The notes below the pieces were generated by a model. That model did no database searches. It was not told the DNA's origin and saw only the letters and a list, made by a program, of their open reading frames with translations. Below are positions 9,701-16,347 of a stretch of DNA of 41,580 nt, one piece after another. The position numbers were made by a program, and so were the translations under genes. The stretch is from JAAGZL01 sp050288625. Lineage in GTDB: Bacteria; Pseudomonadota; Gammaproteobacteria; Chromatiales; Chromatiaceae. The stretch covers positions 1 through 41,580 of the forward strand of contig JBNKEE010000003.1 in the NCBI GenBank assembly GCA_050288625.1, read 5' to 3'. The first letter of the stretch is position 1. Every line of letters begins with the position of its first letter.

Positions 9701-10453
9701 GCAACATCAATAGTTGACGACACCCTCTCGAACCAAAAAGTTTCCCTATTTGCCCAACCTATATCCAGTGTGTTCATGGCTGATAGCGCAGAACATCATT
9801 ATGAAATACTTTTACGTTTAAAGAATAATGATGGCACATGGAGAGGACCTGATGAATTTATTCAAGCAGCTGAAAAACACAATAGAATGCAGTCGGTAGA
9901 CCGTTGGGTAATCAACAAAGTGTTTGCATGGCTTGAAAACCATCATAGTGAGATCAACAACACCAGCATAAGCATAAATCTGTCCGCCCAAACCATGGAT
10001 GATGAATCCTTCTTTACTTTCATCAGCAATCATCTCAAAACAACACCTTTTCCGAACAATAAGATTACATTTGAAATAACGGAAACATCTCTTATCAAGC
10101 ATATTGAAAAAGCCAGAATGCTGGTCGAAATGATCAGAGATAAAGGATGTAGATTCAGTCTTGATGATTTTGGCACGGGCTACGCCTCATACTCATATCT
10201 GAAAGACTTCCCTGTCGATTATGTAAAGATAGATGGTGCATTTATTAGAGATATACTGACAGACAGCTCGAGCTATGCCATGGTCAAATCAATCACTGAG
10301 ATCTCACACCACATGGGGAAAAAGGTAATTGCTGAATATGTTGAAAGTGAGGCGGAATTAATAGCGCTGCGTGAATTGGAGGTGGATTTTGCACAGGGAT
10401 ATTACATAGGTCATCCGGTCCCCATAAGAAACCTCATACAACCCACGCTTTAG
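6761..10453 (+). CDS. PilZ-DUF1631-GGDEF-EAL cyclic-di-GMP protein
   Basis: A 1230-residue cytoplasmic protein with no membrane helix or signal peptide. Residues ~1-100 are a PilZ domain with the RRYQRLD arginine motif and the NFSYGGL switch. Residues ~120-780 match DUF1631, including the EEWVSVVSL, NPVSPYSLLWSF and DIDNLYDEANLHL blocks. Residues ~805-965 are a GGDEF domain with the metal/substrate block LDIDNFSRINRQCGHNGGD, but the signature is GSDEF (from residue 883) and the RxxD inhibitory site is absent. Residues ~975-1228 are an EAL domain with EIL (1015), INLSAQ, FEITET, DDFGTG (1135), YVKIDG, AEYVES and FAQGYY, so the phosphodiesterase residues look intact. I predict a c-di-GMP-sensing phosphodiesterase with a GTP-binding GSDEF domain. 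The start has no strong ribosome binding site. Confidence 0.93.
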   Translation: MDKRRYQRLDIDHPATLLLKDGTKADCRIQNFSYGGLFLATDETQTLNASVNEVARLEIPTQTSSETIQTKIVHASNIGLGIAFVSREDALLHYLQRISATKDSRDNTNSYPRQQILGTREITIIDWIHAATNRHIRSRYPQFIESALNSLFDAANHADSDKMQSLLFDAYNTLQNSNNKIESALLNNINSGFKKLSTDSISNDESPNQQDEQSEMGLVAKEDFEEWVSVVSLTRNLEPEISYKLHQLETSLSFLTQRHITNERNPVSPYSLLWSFKKSISDFDITLQAKKIIFSSFQDKILGDIDNLYDEANLHLDKQGIAKKAKEAHPKAQQRSSTTRHAHTSKLLTDTLSSLIGLTTNKDTSSKKQSSSKNLASKEAIVESLANISASGQRPIIQKIEEQLSHGSTPGGSGMVDSEIRQTIQVTEQILGSLQQDSCVNQEIRGLIDSLKIPLVKEAINDPMLLNDKDHPGHKLLNAIGKLGPYLPSDDQEWLSKGGLYEAIEEISRLAEQGAQLDIRLVTDHLERIIDQRREALKSNLGIVTQSCERDEQYMAARNYVFGLLCSKLTQGEIPIVVEQLLHLGWAGLLVHIISTFGKDDKKAIRLSGVIDLLLDIFKPGQEIKPKTPIQNSYLIKVIKEGFASYPPHADDAKQFLNEIEAILASEGSEHADIACERVRLSKDDIRKLLNQQSKPQPDEDSKPSIEQAWLDLVDGIKLDDWIVEQRQQGRVRMLNLAWKNNDSTRYAFVDGEGNKQLDTKRHTLASMFKQQQCSLLEDGNIPIVERAVDRLLKNTFEQIKRDNDTDDLTGLLRRNAFQKKISELLEITNDAGDSHVMLKLDIDNFSRINRQCGHNGGDKLIQTFASIISNYLPEHATLARIGSDEFGVLIMNCSLDEGFQAAETLRRALNNLNFTWDGTTIPATTSVGVVHIDANINSATDIMNMASSAGQLAIVDGGNCTRIYKASIHDAKQQDEISAATSIVDDTLSNQKVSLFAQPISSVFMADSAEHHYEILLRLKNNDGTWRGPDEFIQAAEKHNRMQSVDRWVINKVFAWLENHHSEINNTSISINLSAQTMDDESFFTFISNHLKTTPFPNNKITFEITETSLIKHIEKARMLVEMIRDKGCRFSLDDFGTGYASYSYLKDFPVDYVKIDGAFIRDILTDSSSYAMVKSITEISHHMGKKVIAEYVESEAELIALRELEVDFAQGYYIGHPVPIRNLIQPTL

Positions 10454-10553
10454 GGTTTACTATGCATAAACAACTTATCATATTTATGGTCTATACTTGC
10501 TCAACACTCTAGCAGGAACATTTTTTGACATAGATGTCGTAGGAGCCTTGCAA

Positions 10554-10745
10554 ATGAATATGACTGAAATTCGCTCCATAGCCAAAGATAGGGGTATAAG
10601 CTCAGGAAAACTGCGCAAAACAGAGTTGATACGAGCCATTCAATCAGATGAACGCAATGACCCATGCTTTGCCACCGAGCATGTTAGAGAGTGTGGCCAA
10701 CTAGATTGTCTATGGCGTACAGATTGCGAGAAAAACCCATCTTGA
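10554..10745 (+). CDS. Small SAP-domain protein with Cys-rich tail
   Basis: The product is 63 residues starting at the ATG at 10554, which follows AGGAG with an 8-base spacer; the frame extends further upstream but without a ribosome binding site. Residues ~3-32 (TEIRSIAKDRGISSGKLRKT, then ELIRAIQ) form a SAP-like helix-extension-helix motif, usually a nucleic-acid-binding element. The tail has four cysteines in the pattern C-x8-C-x4-C-x6-C (CFATEHVREC, LDCLWRTDC), so metal binding is conceivable. It follows the c-di-GMP protein by about 100 bases and is followed by a hairpin terminator. Similar small SAP proteins occur in many proteobacteria without an assigned function. Confidence 0.8.
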   Translation: MNMTEIRSIAKDRGISSGKLRKTELIRAIQSDERNDPCFATEHVRECGQLDCLWRTDCEKNPS

Positions 10746-10789
10746 TTTCACTTGGCAACAATTCCTAAATAAACCCCTTCACCAAATGC

Positions 10790-10815
10790 AAAGGCGGCGC
10801 TAATGCGCCGCCTTT
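10790..10815. terminator. Hairpin terminator between SAP gene and amtB
   Basis: AAAGGCGGCGC (10790-10800), loop TAAT, and GCGCCGCCTTT (10805-10815) form a perfect 11-bp stem. It lies between two convergent genes and has short T runs on both sides, so it probably serves both directions. Confidence 0.75.
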
Positions 10816-10843
10816 AAATACCTCATATTGGAAGGCTAAAAAA

Positions 10844-12133
10844 TCACAGGTTGTAGCCGCTCTCCTCGTGGCAAATGATATCCAAACCCTGGATCTCTTC
10901 ATCTTCATCTACCCGCAGCCCGATCAGAGCTCCAACTACCTTTAATATGGCAAAGGTCACTACAGCGGTAAATATCACTGTAGCGGCGACCCCGACAAAC
11001 TGGACCCACACCTGGCCACCCATACTTTCGATACCATCGGCAAAGCCATATCCGCTGAATACACCAAGACCTGTGGCGGAGAAAACTCCAGCCAACATGG
11101 TGCCAAGCATGCCGCCCACGCCATGCACCGGGAACACATCAAGCGAATCGTCAATCTTCAGTACACGCTTTATGTACTGAGTCGCAGTGAAACATACGCC
11201 GCCAGCCAGCAAACCTATAATCAGAGCGCCGCCAGGACCCACGAATCCTGAAGCAGGGGTTATGGTGCCAAGGCCTGCAACCATACCGGTAACAGCACCC
11301 AGGGCGCTTGGTTTTCCAAAACGCTTCCACTCAATGAAGGTCCAGGTCATGGCCCCGGTAGCCGCAGAGATATGAGTCACCAGCATAGCCATGGCGGCAT
11401 TCCCATCAGATGCCAGGGCGCTTCCGCCGTTGAAACCGAACCATCCTACCCACAACATGCCGGCTCCCGCCACGGTCAGGGTCATATTATGTGGAGGCAT
11501 AGCAGTATCCGGAAAACCCTTACGTGGTCCAAGAACAATAGCTGCTACCAGAGAGGCAACACCTGCAGTGATATGCACAACCGTACCACCGGCAAAATCG
11601 TACAACCCCATGGAGCCCAGCCAGCCTCCACCCCACACCCAGTGTGTAACAGGTACATAGACCAGAATCAGCCAGATAGCACTAAACAACAGCATGGCTG
11701 AGAACTTCATACGCTCGGCAAAGCCACCAATGATCAGGGCTGGCGTGATGATAGCGAAGGTCATCTGAAACAGCATGAACAGGGACTCAGGTATGGTTCC
11801 AGACAGTGTCTCACGGCCGATCCCGGCCATCATAACCTTGCTTAGATCGCCAATAATGGCGTTACCCTCACCGAATGCCAGACTGTATCCAAGCACCAAC
11901 CATAAAATCGACACCATGCCGGCAATAGCAAAACATTGCATCAGTATGGACAGGACGTTCTTAGTCCGCACTAACCCGCCATAAAACAGAGCCAAACCTG
12001 GGAGGGTCATAAACAGGACCAGGGCCGTAGAGGTAAGTATCCAGGCCGTATCAGCACCATTCATGCCTACTTCATCAGCCATCGCAATCCCAGGAAGCAG
12101 CAACAGGGCCGCCAGGAACAGAGGTTTCTTCAT
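10844..12133 (-). CDS. amtB: Ammonium transporter AmtB
   Basis: A 429-residue Amt-family channel. The start at 12133 follows GGGAGA with a 7-base spacer; an in-frame ATG at 12157 has no such site. A signal peptide (MKKPLFLAALLLLPGIAMA) precedes eleven membrane segments, as in AmtB. Conserved blocks include WILTSTALVLFMTLPGLALF, YGGLVRTKNVLS, the pore histidines in VVHITAGVASL and FPVHGVGGMLGT, and the C-terminal regulatory tail that GlnK contacts (VGALIGLRVDEDEEIQGLD). Ammonium is conducted into the cytoplasm. Usually glnK sits immediately upstream; none is present here, so the PII partner must be elsewhere. A sigma-54-like promoter and NtrC-like sites lie upstream. Confidence 0.97.
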   Translation of the reverse strand: MKKPLFLAALLLLPGIAMADEVGMNGADTAWILTSTALVLFMTLPGLALFYGGLVRTKNVLSILMQCFAIAGMVSILWLVLGYSLAFGEGNAIIGDLSKVMMAGIGRETLSGTIPESLFMLFQMTFAIITPALIIGGFAERMKFSAMLLFSAIWLILVYVPVTHWVWGGGWLGSMGLYDFAGGTVVHITAGVASLVAAIVLGPRKGFPDTAMPPHNMTLTVAGAGMLWVGWFGFNGGSALASDGNAAMAMLVTHISAATGAMTWTFIEWKRFGKPSALGAVTGMVAGLGTITPASGFVGPGGALIIGLLAGGVCFTATQYIKRVLKIDDSLDVFPVHGVGGMLGTMLAGVFSATGLGVFSGYGFADGIESMGGQVWVQFVGVAATVIFTAVVTFAILKVVGALIGLRVDEDEEIQGLDIICHEESGYNL

Positions 12134-12259
12134 TCTAATATCTCCCAAACACATCAATTATTCGCGCACCAAAATAGCGGTGTAGTTATTGTGATAACTC
12201 GGCCTACGCCCCGTTAACAGGCATCATTAACGACCAGAAGCCAAAACTTGGAAAATCGA

Positions 12260-12275
12260 TGCACTAATCATGCCT
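12260..12275 (-). promoter_or_regulatory. Candidate sigma-54 promoter of amtB
   Basis: On the minus strand the sequence reads AGGCATG-ATTA-GTGCA, against the consensus TGGCACG-N4-TTGCA. The invariant GG and GC are exactly 10 bases apart, and 9 of 12 informative positions match. It lies about 127 bases upstream of the amtB start codon and 64-109 bases downstream of two NtrC-like sites. Nitrogen control of amtB by sigma-54 and NtrC is well established in enterobacteria; its use here is inferred. Confidence 0.55.
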
Positions 12276-12338
12276 CTTTTTAGTGCGCTTACAAATCAAA
12301 GAGTTATAGAGCACTTATCTAAATAAGTGCGCACATCC

Positions 12339-12384
12339 GCACTGTAGGGGTGCTAATGCGCAAATATAAGCACCATATTTGGGC
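12339..12384. promoter_or_regulatory. Two NtrC-like binding sites upstream of amtB
   Basis: GCACT-GTAGG-GGTGC (12339-12353) fits the NtrC consensus GCACC-N5-GGTGC with one change. GCACC-ATATT-TGGGC (12370-12384) keeps one half-site perfectly and the other poorly. Their centres are 31 bases apart, about three helical turns, as expected for cooperative enhancer sites. A further perfect repeat GCACTTA-N6-TAAGTGC occupies 12311-12330, but its spacing differs from the consensus. Confidence 0.45.
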
Positions 12385-12418
12385 AAAAAAATACCGGCCC
12401 CATCTAAGATGGTGCCGG
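12385..12418 (-). terminator. Intrinsic terminator on the minus strand, no gene assigned
   Basis: On the minus strand CCGGC-a-CCATC-tta-GATGG-g-GCCGG forms a 10-bp stem with one mismatch, followed by TATTTTTTT. This is a strong Rho-independent terminator. No protein-coding gene lies just upstream of it on this strand, so it probably ends a non-coding transcript. It also insulates the amtB regulatory region. Confidence 0.75.
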
Positions 12419-12550
12419 CATACCAGACTATACGTCTGAAGGGGAGTCTGTACAAACAGCTTTCGTATGTGGTGGAAACGAATTGTCTGCCAACTACTGG
12501 AGGGTATGACCAGGTGCTTCGGCAAAAGTTCATTCTAAGCAAAATTGATA
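12385..12550 (-). ncRNA. Candidate small RNA upstream of amtB
   Basis: The strong minus-strand terminator at 12385-12418 has about 400 bases of gene-free sequence before it. The ~130 bases just upstream contain several foldable segments: CAGAC-gtata-GTCTG near the terminator, and TTCGT paired with ACGAA across an 11-base loop (around 12460-12485). A TATTAT box near 12550 could be a -10 element, with no good -35 box. The 5' end is therefore only a guess. The sequence does not match 6S, 4.5S, tmRNA, RNase P or the common riboswitches that I can recall. Confidence 0.33.
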
Positions 12551-12837
12551 ATATTCTTAGGATTAAACCTGCTTAAGAGTCTGATTCAGCATAAGCAACG
12601 ACAGAGAAATAGCTCAAAGTTGAACCGCATCACAAATCAAACTAGCAACATATGTAAGTAGTTTTATAGTGCATTCTTCCCTGATAAGCTTATTAATTGT
12701 ACGGGATATCTAAACTGTCGCAGGATGCGATCTCATACTCCTGCCAATAGGCTATTCCACAACCAAAGCCTCCTATACAGTTTGTTAGGTTTAGGTGGTT
12801 CATACGCTTGTAGTTACAAAAAATACGGAGGAAAAAC
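12551..12837. other. Intergenic region upstream of the rhodanese gene
   Basis: About 290 bases of AT-rich, gene-free sequence. A possible imperfect hairpin near 12760-12800 (AACC paired with GGTT around CCT/AGG) precedes the rhodanese ribosome binding site. I found no convincing promoter or known riboswitch; no open frame here has a plausible start signal. Confidence 0.35.
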
Positions 12838-13389
12838 ATGGAAAAACGATCACTTCAATTATTGCTTGTCCCGCTGTTTGTTATGAGCTTAGTGGTTGTT
12901 TCTTGGGCTGACGTGGCCTTGCCAAAGAAAAAACAGACCGACCTGGGTCTTTACATTTCAGCTAAAGAGGCCTTTGTTAAATGGAGTATAGATCAAGATA
13001 ATGTAAAGATATTGGACGTCAGAACGCCAGGTGAATATATATTTGTCGGGCATGCAGATATGGCAGCAAACATACCGATAGAACTATTCGATGGAGGAGT
13101 TGATCCTGACACCATGAAGCCGGACATGTCGTTTAATAAAGGTTTCATTGATGAAGTGAAAAGGAAATTCAAAGCTACAGATACCATAATGATTATGTGC
13201 CGTTCTGGAGCAAGAAGCGCTGTTGCAGTAAATAAGCTGGCCAAGGCCGGTTTTAAAAATGTATACACCATTACCGATGGATTTGAGGGTGATAAATCCA
13301 AGGAAGGCAAACGAGTTGTTAACGGTTGGAAAAATGCCGGGGCGCCCTGGACGTACAAACTCGATCCAAAACTGGCGTATCTTCCATAA
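12838..13389 (+). CDS. Exported rhodanese-domain protein
   Basis: The product is 183 residues. The first ~24 residues (MEKRSLQLLLVPLFVMSLVV then VSWA) are a signal peptide, so the mature protein is periplasmic. One rhodanese domain follows: the LDVRTPGEY block (residues 59-67), and the active-site loop CRSGARS with Cys121. A single catalytic domain of this size usually carries persulfide sulfur transfer or acts in redox and envelope stress; the acceptor is unknown. The ATG follows a strong GGAGG with a 6-base spacer. The gene is monocistronic, with a stem-loop just after the stop. The C-terminus has the longer insertion KSKEGKRVVNGWKNAGAPW typical of periplasmic rhodaneses of sulfur-metabolising bacteria. 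Confidence 0.9.
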   Translation: MEKRSLQLLLVPLFVMSLVVVSWADVALPKKKQTDLGLYISAKEAFVKWSIDQDNVKILDVRTPGEYIFVGHADMAANIPIELFDGGVDPDTMKPDMSFNKGFIDEVKRKFKATDTIMIMCRSGARSAVAVNKLAKAGFKNVYTITDGFEGDKSKEGKRVVNGWKNAGAPWTYKLDPKLAYLP

Positions 13390-13399
13390 AGAAGAAAGT

Positions 13400-13426
13400 G
13401 GCTAGGGTCGTTGAAACGACTCTGGC
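13400..13426. terminator. Stem-loop between convergent rhodanese and radical SAM genes
   Basis: GGCTAGGGTCGTT-gaa-ACGACTCTGGCC forms a long stem with two mismatches or wobbles. On the minus strand it is followed by a T-rich tract, so it probably terminates the radical SAM transcript as well as the rhodanese message. Confidence 0.55.
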
Positions 13427-13540
13427 CCCATTCTGATTCCAACAAAGTTAGCGATACCGATAGGTCTTTTTTCGTTTACATGGGCCGCCCTTGGCGAATC
13501 CATCATCTATCCATCTCTATTATCTTTTAACCTCGCGGCG

Positions 13541-14428
13541 TTAAAGCCCTCTCTGCCATTCCGGGCGCAGCGCTACCGACCCAGGCTGCGTGATAGCCTG
13601 GCGCAGGATATTTAATAACTTCTCCTTATCTTTACACAGGGTGCCTTTGAGGATCAGGTAGTTCGAGGCGTGATCACTACGAAATATGGTCCTTTCCAGT
13701 TCCAGCGCGGAAATCAGGGTCTCCATCTCCTGCATCAATTGCAGTTGGTTTAGCTGCTGGAATTCACCGTTGAAACCCTGCTGGAACCGTTTCACACCCC
13801 TATAAAAGGTAACCACCAGTGTCGCCAGATATTCCGGTTGAGATTGGTTCATCAGGCTAGCCGAATTCAACGCATGCTGTTCGCTGTACTTAGCGCCGCC
13901 AAGCCCATTCAGGATCATCACCGAACGCTTGATACCGGCCGCACCCAGTTTAAGCAGCGCATCCAGAGAACTCTGCCAAGTCTCGCCCTTGCGTACCTTC
14001 TCCAGCACCAGATCATCCCCGGTCTCACAACCCACATACACCAGGCTCAGCCCCATCTCACGCAACTGTTGCAGCTCTTCCACACTCTTATTCGTCACAT
14101 TGCGCGGCAGGCAGTAGGCTGAAACCCGCTGGATATCCGGCAAGTATTCCTTGACCGCCTGCATGATCTCCAGCAGGCGCCGAAACGACAAAGTCATGGC
14201 GTCACCATCAGCCAGAAACACGCGTCTCACGGGAATACCCATGGCCACAAACTGCTGTAACTCCATACGTAGCTCTTCTATGGGTTTGGGTCTGAATTTT
14301 TTTTGAGGATCGGTGTACATATCGCAGAAGGTACACCTGTTCCAGGAACATCCGTTGGTGACCTGCAGGATCAAGGACTCTGCCTCACTGGGAGGACGGT
14401 AAACTGGTTCTATGTAGTTTAAAGGCAT
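13541..14428 (-). CDS. Radical SAM protein of unknown substrate
   Basis: A 295-residue radical SAM enzyme. The iron-sulfur motif near the N-terminus is NGCSWNRCTFCDMY, with Cys27, Cys32 and Cys35, that is C-x4-C-x2-C instead of the usual C-x3-C-x2-C. The barrel continues with VFLADGDAMTL (SAM-contacting) and VYVGCETGDDLVLEKVRKGE, which resembles HemN/Elp3-type cores. No TRAM, B12 or SPASM domain is visible. Such short proteins are widespread in anaerobic and facultative bacteria and lack a demonstrated reaction. The ATG at 14428 has no ribosome binding site. It stands alone on the minus strand, convergent with the rhodanese gene. Confidence 0.88.
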   Translation of the reverse strand: MPLNYIEPVYRPPSEAESLILQVTNGCSWNRCTFCDMYTDPQKKFRPKPIEELRMELQQFVAMGIPVRRVFLADGDAMTLSFRRLLEIMQAVKEYLPDIQRVSAYCLPRNVTNKSVEELQQLREMGLSLVYVGCETGDDLVLEKVRKGETWQSSLDALLKLGAAGIKRSVMILNGLGGAKYSEQHALNSASLMNQSQPEYLATLVVTFYRGVKRFQQGFNGEFQQLNQLQLMQEMETLISALELERTIFRSDHASNYLILKGTLCKDKEKLLNILRQAITQPGSVALRPEWQRGL

Positions 14429-14615
14429 GTTGGATGTTTGGTGAAATATTCAAGTAACCAATTTGGTCTGAGCCTATCGATTATTCAAAAATAAAGCGCA
14501 CCCATTTATCGTTCGCTTAAGACGACATTACCTAGCATCACGCGCTACTAGCTCAACTTTCAGTCAGGACACAGGAAAGAACGATACATAGTAAACAATG
14601 GTGAGATAAAAAAGC

Positions 14616-14641
14616 AAAAAGGCCACCCGGAAGGAGTGGCC
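14616..14641 (-). terminator. Terminator of the 63-residue orphan gene
   Basis: On the minus strand GGCCAC-N9-GTGGCC is followed by TTTTTGCTTTTTT. It lies 28 bases after the stop codon of the small gene at 14670-14861. Confidence 0.8.
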
Positions 14642-14669
14642 CCAACTCAGAAGACGCGGCTTAATCAGA

Positions 14670-14861
14670 TCAGTTGAAGCGGGGATTATAGGTTGTCCAG
14701 GTGCCGTTGACAGCCTCTTCTTCACCCTGGGGATTAGTTGTACTAACGTGGCCATCCGGATGGATAGTTACTGACACAATGCCAGGATCATCGTTAGTTA
14801 CCATGCGACCATCATCCATCTGCGCACCCCATACTTTTATTGCTCTACGTATCTTGGCCAT
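14670..14861 (-). CDS. Small conserved-looking protein of unknown function
   Basis: A 63-residue protein starting at the ATG at 14861, which follows GGAGG with a 7-base spacer; the frame extends upstream without a ribosome binding site. The N-terminus is basic (MAKIRRAIKVWGA) and the rest alternates in a beta-like pattern (VSVTIHPDGHVST) with an acidic segment and NGTWTTYNPRFN at the end. I do not recognise the family. A good ribosome binding site, a matching terminator and an isolated position support a real gene. No signal peptide or cysteine is present. Confidence 0.72.
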   Translation of the reverse strand: MAKIRRAIKVWGAQMDDGRMVTNDDPGIVSVTIHPDGHVSTTNPQGEEEAVNGTWTTYNPRFN

Positions 14862-14958
14862 GTTGACACCTCCGCATAAATAATGACAAATGTCATAAAT
14901 ATAATACATAGTAAAATAGTAGGTATGTGCGGAATTTCAACTAAATTTTGCAAAATGA

Positions 14959-14986
14959 CAAAAAAGCCCGCTGCTATGCGGGCTTT
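14959..14986 (-). terminator. Terminator of tRNA-Met
   Basis: On the minus strand AAAGCCCGC-atagca-GCGGGCTTT is followed by TTT. It lies about 33 bases downstream of the tRNA 3' end. Confidence 0.82.
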
Positions 14987-15018
14987 CGGACGATTCTGGA
15001 TTTTGCTGGATCTTGAAT

Positions 15019-15095
15019 TGGTGGCTACGGGTGGAATTGAACCACCGACCTACGGGTTATGAGTCCGTCGCTCTCACCAACTGAGCTACGTAGCC
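15019..15095 (-). tRNA. tRNA-Met (CAT), elongator type
   Basis: The minus strand folds as a full cloverleaf of 77 bases including an encoded CCA. The acceptor stem is GGCTACG/CGTAGCC, the D arm contains AGTTGG, the anticodon loop is CTCATAA (CAT) and the T arm contains GGTTCAATTCC. A paired G-C at position 1-72 and the absence of three G-C pairs in the anticodon stem indicate the elongator form. The anticodon stem has one A-C mismatch at 31-39. A terminator follows. Confidence 0.96.
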
Positions 15096-15175
15096 ATGAA
15101 GCCGCGGAAATATACCGATTACCCGCCACACTGTCAACTTGGCGGCCTTCCGGGGCATGAGCAAATTCTAGTGTA

Positions 15176-16267
15176 TTAGACATTAAAACGAAAATGGATT
15201 ACGTCTCCATCTTTTACGATGTACTCCTTGCCTTCTGAACGCAGTTTGCCGGCCTCTTTCGCTCCCTGTTCGCCCTTACAGTTTACGAAGTCGTCATAGG
15301 CCACCACTTCGGCTCGGATGAAGCCCCTCTCGAAGTCAGTGTGAATGACACCGGCGGCCTGTGGTGCACTGGCCCCGTGCGGGATGGTCCAGGCCCTGAC
15401 CTCTTTTACCCCGGCGGTGAAATATGTCTCCAGACCCAATAGCTTGTAACCGGCACGTACCACCCGGTTCAGGCCTGGCTCGTCCAGCCCCAGATCGGCC
15501 AGGAACTCCTGTTTCTCGCTTTCGTCCAGTTGCACTATCTCGGCCTCTATGGCGGCACAGACCGCCACCACCTCTGATCCCTCTTCCTTGGCCAGTTTCT
15601 GAACCGCCTCCAAGGCAGGATTGTTTTCGAATCCATCCTCTGCCACATTGGCGATATAGGTGGTAGGTTTAGCGGTGAGCAGAAACAGGTCCCGCATCTC
15701 CTGCTTCTCTTCTGGAGTAGTGTCGAAGGATCTGACCGGCCTTCCGGCATCCAGGTGGTCCCTCAGCCTCTCCAACAATCCTTTACGCGCCAGGATCTTC
15801 TTGTCGCCGGTCCTGGCCTGTCGTACGGCCTTGTCCAGGGCCTTTTCCACCGACTCCAGGTCTGCCAGGGCCAGCTCTGTGTTGATCACCTCTATGTCCG
15901 CTAATGGGTTTACCTTGCCGGAGACATGCACCACATCGTCATCTTCGAAACAACGTACTACGTGGGCGATAGCATCGGTCTCGCGGATGTTGGCCAGGAA
16001 TTTATTTCCCAGTCCTTCTCCCTTGGAGGCACCAGCAACCAATCCGGCGATGTCCACAAACTGCATGGTGGTGGGCAGAACCCTCTGCGGCTGAACGATT
16101 TCCGCCAGCACATCCAGCCTGGGGTCCGGCAAGGGCACCACACCCACATTGGGATCTATGGTGCAAAACGGATAGTTTTCCGCCGCGATGGTGGCCTGTG
16201 TCAGCGCGTTGAAAAGGGTCGATTTACCCACGTTGGGCAGGCCGACGATACCGCATTTAAAACCCAT
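15176..16267 (-). CDS. ychF: Obg-related translation GTPase/ATPase YchF
   Basis: A 363-residue cytoplasmic P-loop protein of the Obg family. The G1 motif is GLPNVGKST (residues 9-17), the G3 motif is FVDIAGLVAGASKGEGLGNK, and the noncanonical G4 (NVAEDG) explains the ATP preference of this family. A TGS domain forms the C-terminus (AWTIPHGASAPQAAGVIHTD, ending in GDVIHFRFNV). YchF associates with ribosomes and affects stress responses. It is usually next to pth; here it lies between tRNA-Met and the chemotaxis operon, with 80 bases separating it from the last STAS gene. A separate promoter is possible but not clear. Confidence 0.97.
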   Translation of the reverse strand: MGFKCGIVGLPNVGKSTLFNALTQATIAAENYPFCTIDPNVGVVPLPDPRLDVLAEIVQPQRVLPTTMQFVDIAGLVAGASKGEGLGNKFLANIRETDAIAHVVRCFEDDDVVHVSGKVNPLADIEVINTELALADLESVEKALDKAVRQARTGDKKILARKGLLERLRDHLDAGRPVRSFDTTPEEKQEMRDLFLLTAKPTTYIANVAEDGFENNPALEAVQKLAKEEGSEVVAVCAAIEAEIVQLDESEKQEFLADLGLDEPGLNRVVRAGYKLLGLETYFTAGVKEVRAWTIPHGASAPQAAGVIHTDFERGFIRAEVVAYDDFVNCKGEQGAKEAGKLRSEGKEYIVKDGDVIHFRFNV

Positions 16268-16347
16268 AACGATTAACCTGAAAAGAAAAGCGGCAAGGAT
16301 AGGTGATATGCTCGATGGATGCCAGTGTTTATGCTTGAAAACTCAGA

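Noticed and set aside
12261..12287. GCACTAA/TTAGTGC inverted repeat as an NtrC site
   Set aside because: Half-site spacing is wrong for NtrC, and one arm is explained by the sigma-54 -12 element.
12315..12542. Minus-strand open frame of 75 codons
   Set aside because: It runs through the strong terminator at 12385-12418 and the NtrC-like sites, and has no ribosome binding site.
12730..12837. Possible c-di-GMP riboswitch before the rhodanese gene
   Set aside because: The CCAAAGCC stretch suggested it, but the conserved GEMM core and tetraloop receptor are missing.
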